Source: Setaria digitata (lineage: Eukaryota > Nematoda > Chromadorea > Rhabditida > Setariidae). From it: a DNA stretch of 64,000 bases. This document shows, one piece after another, positions 53,101-63,770 of this stretch (positions are counted from its first letter, which is position 1; every line of letters begins with the position of its first letter). The stretch is from contig RCAB01000036.1 in assembly GCA_003640385.1 (NCBI GenBank), forward strand, positions 62,001 to 126,000. The letters run 5' to 3'. The translations under genes and the position numbers were made by a program. The notes below the pieces were generated by a model, which had not been told where the DNA came from, made no database searches, and was given only the letters and a program-made list of their open reading frames with translations.

Positions 53101-56100
53101 GAGATAAAATTCTCATGTCGAATTACTTACTATAACTAGAATTTTTTTTCTTCAAATCTGTATTTGCAAAAAGGACTAACAAAAAAGTGTTTAGACTCGC
53201 TAAAAATTCAAATCGTCAAAACTTCTTTCACGTTTTTCTGCTTGTAAATGCAAACGAAAAGTAAAATTTCAATATACTTTCAGGCCAAATTTTTCACCGA
53301 ATTTATCAATCGGACATATGCAGAAGTATTGAAATATAAAGTTATTACAAGTCGTAAACTTAAAAGTCGTTTCGAAGTGCCAATAGATAAAATTATTGTC
53401 GCCGGTGGCGAAGATGAAGTATGATAATTTTGCTTAAATTTAAATCAGTGCTCTTAATTTATCTAAAAATTGTCGCATTTCATGAATGACAGGATCGCTC
53501 TGATTTATTAGAAATCCTACTACGAAATAGAAGAAACTATAACAGTCAGAAAAGACATGACGAATTTCTTTTCATGTTCGCTGAGCAATTATATATTGGT
53601 TAAGAATTCTGATCTTTCTTTCAAGGTAGCAGAATTCCTATGGGCTCATTTGGAAAATGCACACTTTGTTGAAGTACCTTTCATTGCCATTTATATTTTA
53701 TTGTTTGTGTATGTAATCGCAGCAAGTTACCTCATTTCATGGATTGAAGGATGGAGCATTTACGATGGATTTTATTTTGTTATCATCTCCATGCTTACCA
53801 TTGGTTTTGGAGGTTCCTTTCATCGCAATCGTTCTATTTTAATTAATTATTCCGGATTTGAATTTATAAATGCCGAAAAAATATCATTTCAGACTATAGC
53901 CATTGTGTGCTAATGGGTCAGATGGATCAGCTGACTTACCAAGTCTTTCTCTATTACTTTTCCCTTCACGCCTAGTAGTCTTTGGATACCTAACGGTTTT
54001 AGGATTGCGATCAACTTGTGGTTCATGAAACAATTATGAACTATTTCAGATTTAGTACCTCGAAACCAACCGTTCATATTGCTCACATTGCTGACCATAT
54101 TATTTGGGTTGATCTTAGCTACAACATTTATTGATGTAGTAGGTACCTACTACATAGACCGACTACACTTTTTTGGACGTAATCTTGATCTTGAGGTAAC
54201 TTTTTTAAACTTTTTTTGAAATGATTTTAATATGCAAAGGCAAGCTATATCATAGGAATAAAAGAAAAGATCAGATATTGAGTTCCTCATTTTCTATTGC
54301 TTTTTTAGTTAGATGGTTGAGGTGGGGTGGTGCGACATTTTCTAATATGAAAAGTTTAACAAACGGTTGATTAACAAATTAATCGTAGGATTCACTTGAA
54401 TGGCTCAAAAAAGTGCAACAAAGACGTTTGATAGCAATGAAACGTGAAGCAATGCGTAAACTGTTCGAAACTGTTGCTGCACTACAACATATGCATATCG
54501 GTAATGATTTAAAGCACAACATTGAAAATTGAAAATTTTGAAATTTTTTTTTGAAAATTTTTGAATTTTGAAAATTCAAAAAAAAAAATTTTGAAAAAAT
54601 TTGAAAAAAAAAAGCTTTGAAAATTGAATAGCTTTGCTACTGACATTAACCTTTGACTCAGTATAATTTGACTGGAACAGAGAGAAGTAAAACGTTTGCA
54701 ATTACAGGTATTGTTTTAAGAAAAGAATATTTGCAGATTTCCGGTTGCAGCAAAGTGGAACCGACCTGAAAGGATCTTTACTGATGAGTACATTATACTA
54801 ATATATTTCTCCTTTGTTACTTTTCTGATTTTAACAACTTTATTAATGAAGAAATGAAAACTAGTATTGATGGCAAGTTTATTAGGAAAAAAAAGTTATC
54901 TAAGCAGAGTTTTAGCAACTTTGCACAGTCCATCATTTCTTTTGAGCATTATTTTGCTTTTTTCTAGATGCTCCGAACCCTCCGCGAAATTTAAGAGTAA
55001 CTGATTCCACAGCAGATTCAATAGCTCTTACATGGGATCCACCACTGCATGATAACGGAGGAAGGGGCTTCTGGTATACGATCGCTTATAGAATAAGGTT
55101 CTTTTCCTTTTTACGCAAATTCATTACATTCCTATGGCACTAATTATTTTCCTGCAGTTATTTCATAGCTAACAGTTTTAGAACTCCTCGAAGTCGGAAT
55201 AATCCAGCAACAGTGATTGAGTTTATCACCAGTGAGCAGTACGTGGTCACGGGCCTGCGTTCCTTCACTCTTTATAGATTCTCGGTTGCAACAACAACCA
55301 GGTTTGGAAGCAGCAAACCCATTACATGTCATGAATACACAGGTGCATTGAAGTGCTTCAAAACTTTTTTACATTCTTCACATTTAGCTGCTTGGTTAAT
55401 TCTGGCTTAAATAATTTGAATACCTGTTATTGTAGTAAGGAGATTAGACAGTTTCTGTATTGAGCAGATGGTATGAAAAATTATCAAATTATTGAGCTCT
55501 TCTCTGAAATTTGATTTTGAATTATTCTTGAAAACTTCAGAACCGTGCACTGTACCACAGTCGTTATCGCTGGTGGCACTAAGTTGTGAAACAGCAACGT
55601 TTGTTTGGGATGCTCCACATAAAAATATTGCACCTGAGGTGGAAATCTTGCTTCAAAGCTCAATTTTTGCTTTTTTCTTTTTCTTAGGAGATTAAATCCA
55701 TTCTGTTTAACGAGAATTTAATAGCAGCTCTAAAAAGAAGTTAAAGAACTAAATTACTGCTTAAGCTGCTTTAACTTACCCTTGGCGTTTAATTTCAGCT
55801 ATTTTTCTAAAGTTCTTTTTTTTTTTCAATTAATTTATGAAGTAATTTACTTCTCACATCTCAAAAATTATTGAATTAATAATAACTAATGGACATAGGT
55901 AACCAACTAATTCCCAACTTGAGAATTTCCTAAGTTTCAAATATATCATTCAAAAGTTTCTTACATATATATATATATATATATAAGTTATGTCCATTAG
56001 TTAGTATTAATTCAGTAATTTTATATATATATATATAAAATATAAAATATATTTATATATATATATATATATTTATATATGCAAGAAAAAAATAATGTAT

Positions 56101-56621
56101 AATATGTTAACAATTTTCAAGCGCATTTTTTTTTTTCGGCTTTTAGAGCTATTAGCTTTTTCCAGAGTTACACTGTTCTACTCAGCCAGGAACCAGCGCC
56201 TCAATTCCACTCTTGGCGAAGTTATAGTTGCGGTAACAGCAGGCGTTTCACCGTTACGGAACTTCTACCAAATACTAGATAAGTTTAATACTACATCTTC
56301 TTTTATGCTACTGTTCGTAGAACTTTCTAAATCTTTCTAATAAAACGCACGGTGCTTTTTTTAATAACTAATGCACATGTTAACACAATTAATTATTTCA
56401 CAGTAATAAAGGCAATAATAAAGCCTTTTCTTTTTCAAGAAATACTATTCACTGGCAGAATATTTTTTAGGTACATAATGTGTGTTACTGCGGTGCACAA
56501 TTTTGGCTTAGCAACAATATCAAAAAGTTTACGATTTAAGACGAAGAAACACTGGTTCAGTGAAGAAAACATTTGTCATTCGTCAAACCAAATTAATATA
56601 CTTCCTAAGACTTCTTTTTAG
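50135..56621 (+). CDS. Two-pore-domain K+ channel (TWK/K2P) with two C-terminal fibronectin type III domains; 5' end not found
   Basis: Plasma-membrane leak-channel subunit; two such subunits make one pore. Exons: 50135-50234, 51226-51404, 51732-51865, 52078 to about 52228, about 52497-52581, 52765-52865, 53284-53418, 53626-53812, 54050-54195, 54389-54500, optional 54737-54787, 54968-55097, 55158-55342, 55541-55638, 56166-56278, 56471-56621 (TAG). Membrane part: M1 (ISLLLAAICYIIVGSLSF), a cap-like loop, pore 1 ending TSIGYA, M2 (LFIIIYIFFGIPLFLITL), a cytoplasmic loop, M3 (PFIAIYILLFVYVIAASYL), pore 2 TIGFGDLVP, M4 (LLTLLTILFGLILATTF). After YYIDRLHFFGR and a basic helix ending ETVAALQHMHI come two FN3 domains. 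FN3 1 reads PNPPRNLRVTDSTADSIALT ... YVVTGLRSFTLYRFSVA; FN3 2 reads VPQSLSLVALSCETATFVW ... FTVTELLPNTRYIMCVTAV. Uncertain: the exon 4/5 junction; an extra exon 53493-53598 in place of direct joining; the last intron, which begins AT. No start codon was found. Confidence 0.88.
54510..54625. repeat. Low-complexity TTGAAAA tract in a channel-gene intron
   Basis: About 115 bases made almost only of A, T and recurring TTGAAAA / AAAATT words, partly self-complementary, directly after the exon ending at 54500. It reads as simple-sequence expansion and is non-coding. Confidence 0.75.
55864..56022. repeat. Inverted repeat, 34-bp arms around an AT-rich spacer (MITE-like)
   Basis: The left arm 55864-55897 and the reverse complement of the right arm 55989-56022 agree at 32 of 34 positions. 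They share the core ACTAATGGACATA. The 91-base spacer is AT-rich and includes an (AT)n run; further AT-rich simple repeats follow to about 56090. It lies in the intron between the two exons of the second FN3 domain. Arms plus spacer of about 160 bp fit a small non-autonomous DNA element or a solo hairpin. No target-site duplication was established. Confidence 0.75.
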
Positions 56622-57298
56622 AAAATCAACTTTATCGCCATGAACACCCACCTCATCTGTAAACTTCTAAATTATGAACAATCACAAAATTAATTTTTCT
56701 TGTTAACTGACAGCTACAGAAAAATTGGAAAGAAAGAAACGAGGCAGTAATTGAACAAAAAATTTCCATTGAAACTTCAAATTAATAAATTCGCAAATAT
56801 CAATTATTTTAGTTTATTCTCAAACTTATTTGAAATTATATTTAAGTATGGGATTACTCGATGTTAACCTTGTTCTATAGTTTGAGGCTTAAAGCTTTCG
56901 ATGGAAGTTTTTGACTTGTGACTTACTCTCTTACTTTTATTCCTAGTCCCGAAGAATAAATATATTCATTCTAATTTTTCTTCTATTCTATTTAGAGCAT
57001 TAGAATACTGGGATGAATAAAGCTAGTTTGATATCAGCATTACTAAGACCTAACATTTGACACTGACAGTTTTTGTGGCACCAAAAAAAAAAAAAGAAAA
57101 ATCTACTTTCTTAGTTTTAAAATATATTTTCAAGATCAGATCACAAATCAATCCATTTATTTGGGATCGAACTGTAAAATTTTTACGTCAATTCGATTTC
57201 AAAATAATTTCGCTGATTTGAATATTTCTCCTGGATTCGAAAATTTTTATTGCCTGCCGAAATCAATAGTGACTTAATGATAACCTAACACTAATTTA

Positions 57299-58306
57299 AT
57301 GTTGGTTGCACTGGTAAATGAGTGTTCGCACAAAATACAAAATCACCTATATGCACTTGTTCATGACCAGGTTTTTGCTAAAAATTTAACTTTGTTGCTG
57401 GTAATTCAGTCAAATTCTGCTATAGTCTCATACGAAAGGCCAACAAGTATGGTGGAAATCTAGTCTTGAGATAGAAAGTTTCCTGACTGTTCTACTTTGA
57501 AGTAAATAATCTCCTCTGGAAATAAATTACAGGATTTTTTTTAAGGAAATAAATGAATGCAAGTAAAAAAAAAAGACTAAAGTGAAAGTATTTGTTCAGA
57601 AAAGAATAAAGCTTCAGCGAAGATATTTGGCTAATTATTCTTATGTAAAATGCCACTTTAAGTTATTCAGACTGTATAGGTACAGTAAGATCCAGATCTA
57701 GGCAAATTTCCAGTGGCACGTATCTGCAAGAGGCTTACGATATTTACACGAAAGATCGGGAGCAGACGAATGTCATTTAGCAATTTATATCATTTCCGGT
57801 GTTTCAATCTACCTCATAGTCGGTGATTACGCGCGACTTGTTGCCAACGCTATCCTTACCGCGGTGCCGATCTTACTCACTTATGTTTACCCAGAAGAAA
57901 GACCACCCTTCCACAATCTTTTATATTATTGGTGAGTAGTAGTACAAATTTATGTGGTGTTCAGATTTACCTAAATAAGAATAGTTAAAGTAAATGTTTA
58001 AATTGGTACTACCATTCAAACCTTAGATAGCACTTCTTCATAATCAATCGATTGATTTTCTGATTTTTCAGAATATTTTTACATCTCTTCCACTTACTTC
58101 CTGTTTTCAAAGCTTTAAAAAAAAACTTTTCTATTTCTTTCTTGACTGAAATTTTCAGGCTTATATATGGTATTGTAACAGTGTTTTTCGACCCAGAACT
58201 AGAAGATATGAGGAGCTATTATTGGTTGAAAATGTTTCTATTAATTCTATTAATATCTCCTGGAAAAGCAAATATTGTCGTATCAGAGCAACAAGTTTGC
58301 ACTTAA
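57299..58306 (+). CDS. REEP/DP1/HVA22-family ER-shaping protein, copy A
   Basis: TB2/DP1/HVA22 proteins insert hairpins into the ER membrane and curve it into tubules. Exons: 57299-57370 (MLVALVNECSHKIQNHLYAL...HDQ), 57714-57931 and 58159 onward. Exon 2 carries RGLRYLHERSGADECHL, then two hydrophobic segments (AIYIISGVSIYLIVG; LVANAILTAVPILLTYVYP) and ends LLYYW. Exon 3 gives IYGIVTVFFDPELEDMRSYY then a third hydrophobic stretch MFLLILLISPG. This follows the family order: helix, hairpin 1, P-x-x-Y-W, hairpin 2. If read straight on, it stops at TAA 58304-58306, for 145 aa. Alternatively it splices at 58294 (CAA|GTTTGC) into the tail exons further downstream. Exons 1 and 2 match those of copy B in phase, and exon 2 in length too (218 nt). 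The start is chosen because the next in-frame codons align with copy B. Confidence 0.82.
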
Positions 58307-58743
58307 CACATATTTTCTTCTACTTTAGTATTTTCGTTGGTAATTGACAATAACTTTTACTTACAGTTAGTGATTATGAGCATCAGAATTGCATTTTCCT
58401 TGACTTTTTTGGGTGCTTTTCTAAATTTGGTAGTTCGAAATGATATTCCTTTGGTGCTTTTTATTACAGTGCTATTCGTTTTGACATAGCAGTCAGTTTT
58501 TATGCATCATATTTAAATGAAGCATCAGTGATATGAATAGATCCAAATCAAGATGTAAATCAGTATAAACTTGACTAAATTTGGTATTTCAACGTGTTTA
58601 CTAATTGTATATTTAAATTTCATGAGATTTCAAAAATTCTTTTTTGAAAAACTGAAAAAATAGGAAGAGACTATCAGTTCGAATAATGATTTAGCTAAGG
58701 AAAACACTTTTAATCATTTGTAATATTTTTTTAATCAACGAGA
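58307..58743. other. Non-coding stretch after REEP copy A
   Basis: About 440 AT-rich bases between the last membrane exon of copy A and the first tail-type exon. No exon with usable splice sites seen. It is an intron if the tail belongs to copy A, otherwise intergenic. Confidence 0.5.
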
Positions 58744-60886
58744 AGAAAAAAATAAACAAGTGGTTTCATCTATGAAGTCGCTAGTGACAGAAAATCAAAT
58801 CGCATGCCAACAGCAAGCTCGAATCATGAAATCTCGACCTAATGCTGTAAAAGTGTTTGGACCTGTTTCATTAGAGAAAAATCCGATCAAATCTTCAGCT
58901 TTATTGGCAAAAACTAAGGTTATTTCTGGAAACGAATCTTGAGTCATGCAGCCTAAAACAGCTAGCATAACGAAAAAATAATTCCCCCAAATTAGCAAAA
59001 AAAAAATCAAATTTTGGTTAAAGAGAATGAGGTCCTTGGCATTTTTTGCACAAAAAAAGTTACCTGAACTCAGAAAGAAAATTCTTTCTTCTCCAACAAG
59101 ACCAACAGTGGGATGCAGGTAAACTCCGTGATTCCATAAAGGAATCCCAAGCTTCCACACCAAACCCGAAGCACTAGTATTGAGACAACGCGAAGAAATT
59201 GTCTTTAAACGGTTCAGGGGCCTTTCAAATGAAAAAAATTTCCAGATCCACCAATGTCGAAATCTGAAATTAATTTAAGGATTTCTGGATAATTTTTAGA
59301 AGCAAGTCTCAGCCTGAATGAGTTAGAAATTGCTTACTCAAAGATCTTTCAGAATACACCAGTGAAAGTTTTTCAATCTGTTTCTGAATCGCGAACTGCA
59401 TTCATAAGGAAGCCTCAGCCTGGGAGTTCCAAGGCAAGTGATGTGACACTTATAAAGATCATCCAGACTGCACTTCAAAAAGAAAACAGCCTCAATAAAT
59501 GAGTCGCAAATTAATATCATTCAGAAAGCTCACTCTCTTTTTTTTCTGAGAAAATCTGAGACTACGCATTTCAAGATGTTCAGAATGCTTCAGCAAAAAA
59601 CAGAAGAGAGCCCCAGAACAATTTCTTGCAGTTTTCGTGGCTGAATCTTTGCAGGAGCATGAAATCATCTTACTGAAAGGACCTGCATCCTTAGCAGTAA
59701 GAAAACATCAAAGTGATCCTGAAATCCTGACCAGCTCTGTTAATAAAGCTGAACATACTCTTCTGGAAAATCAAGAACTTATTGCAATGAAAACATTTGG
59801 GCCGAATGAAAAAGTTGAAGGTCGTCTTGATGAAAAACATCAAGCTGTTCAAAGTGCTGAAACTCAGGTAATTCTCTTAAAAATTTGTTTTCTTAACTTC
59901 ATTTCTATTTTCACTGATGGAACGAAAGTTAATATAGAAAAACTTTAAAAAAAAAAAAAAACTACAAAAAGAACTTCGCTAGTTCAGTAAAGAAATTTTA
60001 ACCATTCAGTAATACTTCAATGCAATTGAAAAAGGCTAAAAATTATATTTTTCTCCGAATCCTTCAAATAAAGCTTTAAAATATTACTATTTTTCAAAAG
60101 CTTGAAGATGACGCTGCAAAAAATCTCAAAATATTTTAACCGTCATACCTTAAATTACTTCGGGTAGTAAATCTCGACCTATACCGCCGAACATTTTCAA
60201 GGCCTGAAAACATCTCAAATAAATCTAATCATTAATCAACAAAATTTCCAAAAGAATTGCAGGTCCTGTTATAAAATTACGAGTTTCATCAGTTTTCGTA
60301 AGGAGCTCAAAATCTTTCGTAAAAAAATTTCAAATCATTTTGATATCTAGTATTATATTAATACCTCAAAACTCTCACCATTTAGCTTGTTGGAAAAAAA
60401 AAAAAGTATCCAGCAAGAAATTAGGGGAATTTCAAATCTCTAAATGGATTTTGAAGTTTGAAATGAAATTAATTTATAATAATTGGCCTTAGATTATTCC
60501 TCCGAAGGAATCATACGCAGAAACTGAAATGAATCGGACAGAACAGACGAATAATATTTCTGGGAAGGAAGTTCTCTCCATTCCCAGTACAGGAACGGAT
60601 ACCAAAAAAAGTCATGAGCAGCTTGAGATTTCACAAGATACTCCTAAAGAAGAGTTAAACAAGCTCATTACATGGGTTGCAACAGGAAAAACCATCGTTA
60701 CTACACAGTATCTACAAGCAAAAAAGGTTGATTTGCTTCAAATTTTTTATTTATTCTAAGCACCTCGAGAATTTCGTTCTTGCTGAGTGTGAAAAGTTTC
60801 AAAAAAGTTTGTTGAAGTGGGAGTTGAAATATGATTATGCTGTGAGGAAGAAATTAGAAAGCTTTGAAATATCGAAGGAATTTTAG
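58744..60886 (+). CDS. Cluster of exons for a polar, probably disordered protein tail (gene of origin unresolved)
   Basis: Not recognised. Open segments with coding character on one strand: about 58744-58918 (SLVTENQIACQQQARIMK, NAVKVFGPVSLEKNP); 59300 to about 59433 or 59500 (LELEIAY-like, then TPVKVFQSVSESRT); 59632 or 59655 to 59867 (EHEIILLKGPASLAV, IAMKTFGPNEKVE); 60493-60726 (IIPPKESYAETEMN ... WVATGKTIVTTQYLQAKK); and 60761-60886 (HLENFVLAECEKFQKSLL, ending in EISKEF and TAG). The last three join in phase 0 with good donors. The segments are rich in K, E, S, T and Q and share a V-K-V-F / M-K-T-F-G-P type motif, so they may be internal repeats. They lie between the two REEP copies and copy B has its own start exon, so they belong to copy A as a long cytoplasmic tail or to a separate gene. 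The join to copy A at about 58776 is phase-possible but has a poor acceptor. The first two segments have uncertain ends; one donor would be GC (AAG|GCAAGT at 59434). Confidence 0.5.
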
Positions 60887-61577
60887 GTCTTGAAGCAAAA
60901 TCGAAAAATATAAGAAACTCCCAAACAATTTCACTTCAGCAATCTCTGATATCATGCGCTTAGTAGAAGCGAAACTGATTAGCGAATTATTAACAGCTAA
61001 TTATTCAAGGCTAAATAACTAATTAACTTCCCGCACCTTCTAAATGGACTTCGCTGAACGGCAATGGTTTTAATAAAATGTGTGGGACTCTAAAATTAAC
61101 TGGTGCAGATCTCCATAATTAGTTTTCTGTTACTATTTCAGTCTGACAAATCATAATGAAACAATAATTCAAAGAAGAAATATGGAAAGTGCTTAAATTT
61201 TAATTATTTATGTTACATAAATCTTTTGGATTTTTCTAAATAATAAAATATTTGAACTAACGAAATGGAAGTTGTAGCCAGAATGAATATCACTGTCAAT
61301 TTTTAAACGAGGATTTTTCATGGATGTCAAGTTCAATTCGTAGTAAGCAGATTGACAATTGAACTAATGGGTGAAACGACTGTCATAAGTGACAGCAACA
61401 GAAGCGAGCATTGTTTTAGAGAAGCACTTGATTCCATGAAAGAATTGAAATTTGGGGCTAGAAAATTGTGAAATGAACTTCCACTTCTGTTCACGCATAA
61501 ATAAAACTTCGACCGATACATGGGACATAAAATAAACCGCACAGTTCTTTATTTCATTGTCACTTTTGTTTTCACGA
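60887..61577. other. Intergenic region before REEP copy B
   Basis: About 690 bases, AT-rich, no exon seen on the plus strand. It should hold the promoter of copy B. Minus-strand open frames at 61333-61612 overlap the copy B start exon and have no recognisable content. Confidence 0.5.
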
Positions 61578-63770
61578 ATGACGGATGTGAGTGATTCCGA
61601 CGAATTACGCAATCATTTGCGATCACTTGTTTTTGATCAGGTTGTGGTTGATAGTCGTCGAATGTGCTGATAAGCCAAGTATTGACTGCTTATACATTAT
61701 GTTACATTGTCACTAATTAAGAGCATTCTTCGATTGTTTTCATGAATGAGGTTCACTGGTGGCGAAAATTACTAAATGATCTACAAATTTGAATGTGGAG
61801 AAGTTTGAACATGTTACTAACAGCATAAGGCATTACTTCATTTCATTTAGGACACAATTTAAATTTAAAAATTGTGAAATTATCAATGAGATTTAAATTA
61901 TTACAAACTTCTTTTGTGTATTTTTGATTAAAATTTCTCATTTCCAATTTTAATTACAGAAACATATGACAAGCAGAGGATTACGATTTTTACGTAGGAA
62001 AACAGGTTTAGACGAGTTTAACTTGGCGATTTTCATTGGAGGTGTCACATCTCTCTACTTGATGGCAGGACAAGATGCCCAAATAGTAGCAAATGCCATT
62101 CTTACAGTGACGCCAATATTACTTACTTATGTTTTTCCTGCCGAAAAACCGCCTACACCACAACTCCTTATTTATTGGTATATATTACTTGCAAATGTAC
62201 TGTTTTATTCATTATTTACTTTTAAAATGAATCACTCAAGTGTTGGACTTTCTGGACTAAGTTCCAATTTTCATCATTCTTAGGCCTCCTATGTCGAGGA
62301 ATGGTAAAATATAATAGTGAATATTTCCAGCTTGATCGTACTCTTTACTACCAGTTTAAATATTCGTTATTTAAAGTTTGAATGGTCATTGTTTATTACT
62401 GTGATAGGTTGAAGTCCTTTAGAGACGGACAATCTAGTGAGGGATTACTGAATGAATACTGTACCAGAAAAACAGGTACTAAACAAGTAGCTACTGTAAA
62501 CCAAGTATCCTTTATTAATTTTTTGACTGACGTTTTCTGTCCACCCATTACTTTACTCAACTTCTAAACGCAAAGTTTCCAGGAGTGCATTTGGTCTACT
62601 AACCTTACTAGATCCTAATTTTGAACCAAGAAGTGGCTACTACTTCATTAAAGTAGTTTTGCTTGCTCTTCTTTTCTTGCATCCATTCGATGGTGCTGAT
62701 CGAATTCTTTGGCACATTCGACTAATTCACAGTGACATATTTAAAGATGAGGTAAAATATCTTTCCTCTTCAGGCAATCTTCTTTCTAACTTCTACAATA
62801 GGTTTCCTAAATTATCCTGAAACTGGGTTTCAATTTCATTTTCCAACCTGAATTAGATAAGTAGATCTTTATTACGGCAATAACTTCTGTGGAATGAAAG
62901 CAAACAGCCTACGATTCACTATTTTTTTTTTCCTTTTCTTCCTGCATTCTTGATGTTTCTGATGGTGAAAACCTGTAAATTTAAAATTTAAAATGAAACA
63001 CCAATTAAAAGTCAGAACTTATAGTCAGCTGTAATTCCATTTACCAAAGAAGAACTAACAACAATGAAAGAAAAAGTTGAGAACAAATGGACGCTGCAAC
63101 CAGAAGCATCTCAAGTAGCTTTTGCCTAAAGCTATTTAAATTATCCTGATGGGGAAGAATGCCACTGTCAATCTTGCTAGACAAGAATTTAGGAAATAAA
63201 AAAATAAAGCCTCAATTCATAATTCCAATCATCAGTGATGTTTTAGATAAAATACCACCCTTAATTTAATAATTCATTCAACTTATCTAAGCATTAATGA
63301 AGGATTACTTCATTCGAGAAATAAATGATTTATAATCAATCATTATCAGCACTTGTCTAATATACCAGTCATTTCTCTCCTTCTCCATACTAAACACCTT
63401 GGACTATCTTCAGACAACGAACACTGAGGTCCAGAACGACCAACTTCTGTACGGTAATGATATTTGTTATTTTTTAACACTTATGTGACATTAAACTTGA
63501 AACTCATTAAAAACTAACTGCGGAAAAGAACTATATCCCTGCATCAATTTCAAGAATGAACATTTAGAAAAATAAAAGTGACACTTCAAGAGTGTGGTTT
63601 CAAGTTTTATTTTAGTCCAGGAAAGCAAGAATCCAATGTTGTTAAACTCTCAGTTCAGAATTGAAGATCAAGAGTTTACAAGTCCGGGAGGCTTGAGTAC
63701 AAATTATAGCCCGCATGATCTGCAATTCGAACCAACAAAATACTTAGTCGGTTTGAATCAGTTTGAATAA
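61578..63770 (+). CDS. REEP/DP1/HVA22-family ER-shaping protein, copy B (complete)
   Basis: ER membrane-curving protein of the TB2/DP1/HVA22 (REEP5/Yop1) type. Five exons join in phase: 61578-61640 (MTDVSDSDELRNHLRSLVFD), 61960-62177, 62583-62751, 63414-63453 and 63616-63770 (TAA), 645 nt, 214 aa, close to the usual 185-210. Exon 2 has RGLRFLRRKTGLDEFNLA, then hydrophobic segments (IFIGGVTSLYLMAG; IVANAILTVTPILLTYVFPA) and LLIYW. Exon 3 has FGLLTLLDPNFEPRSGYYFI, VVLLALLFLHPFDGADRILW, which holds the family P-x-x-G-A-x-x-L motif, and IRLIHSDIFKDE. The last two exons code a polar tail (VQESKNPMLL, then SPGGLSTNYSPHDL). All five exons have normal splice sites. Compared with copy A, the exon 1 endings (NHL-x-x-LV-x-DQ) and exon 2 (218 nt in both) correspond closely, so the two are tandem duplicates. 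The tails differ completely. Confidence 0.88.
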
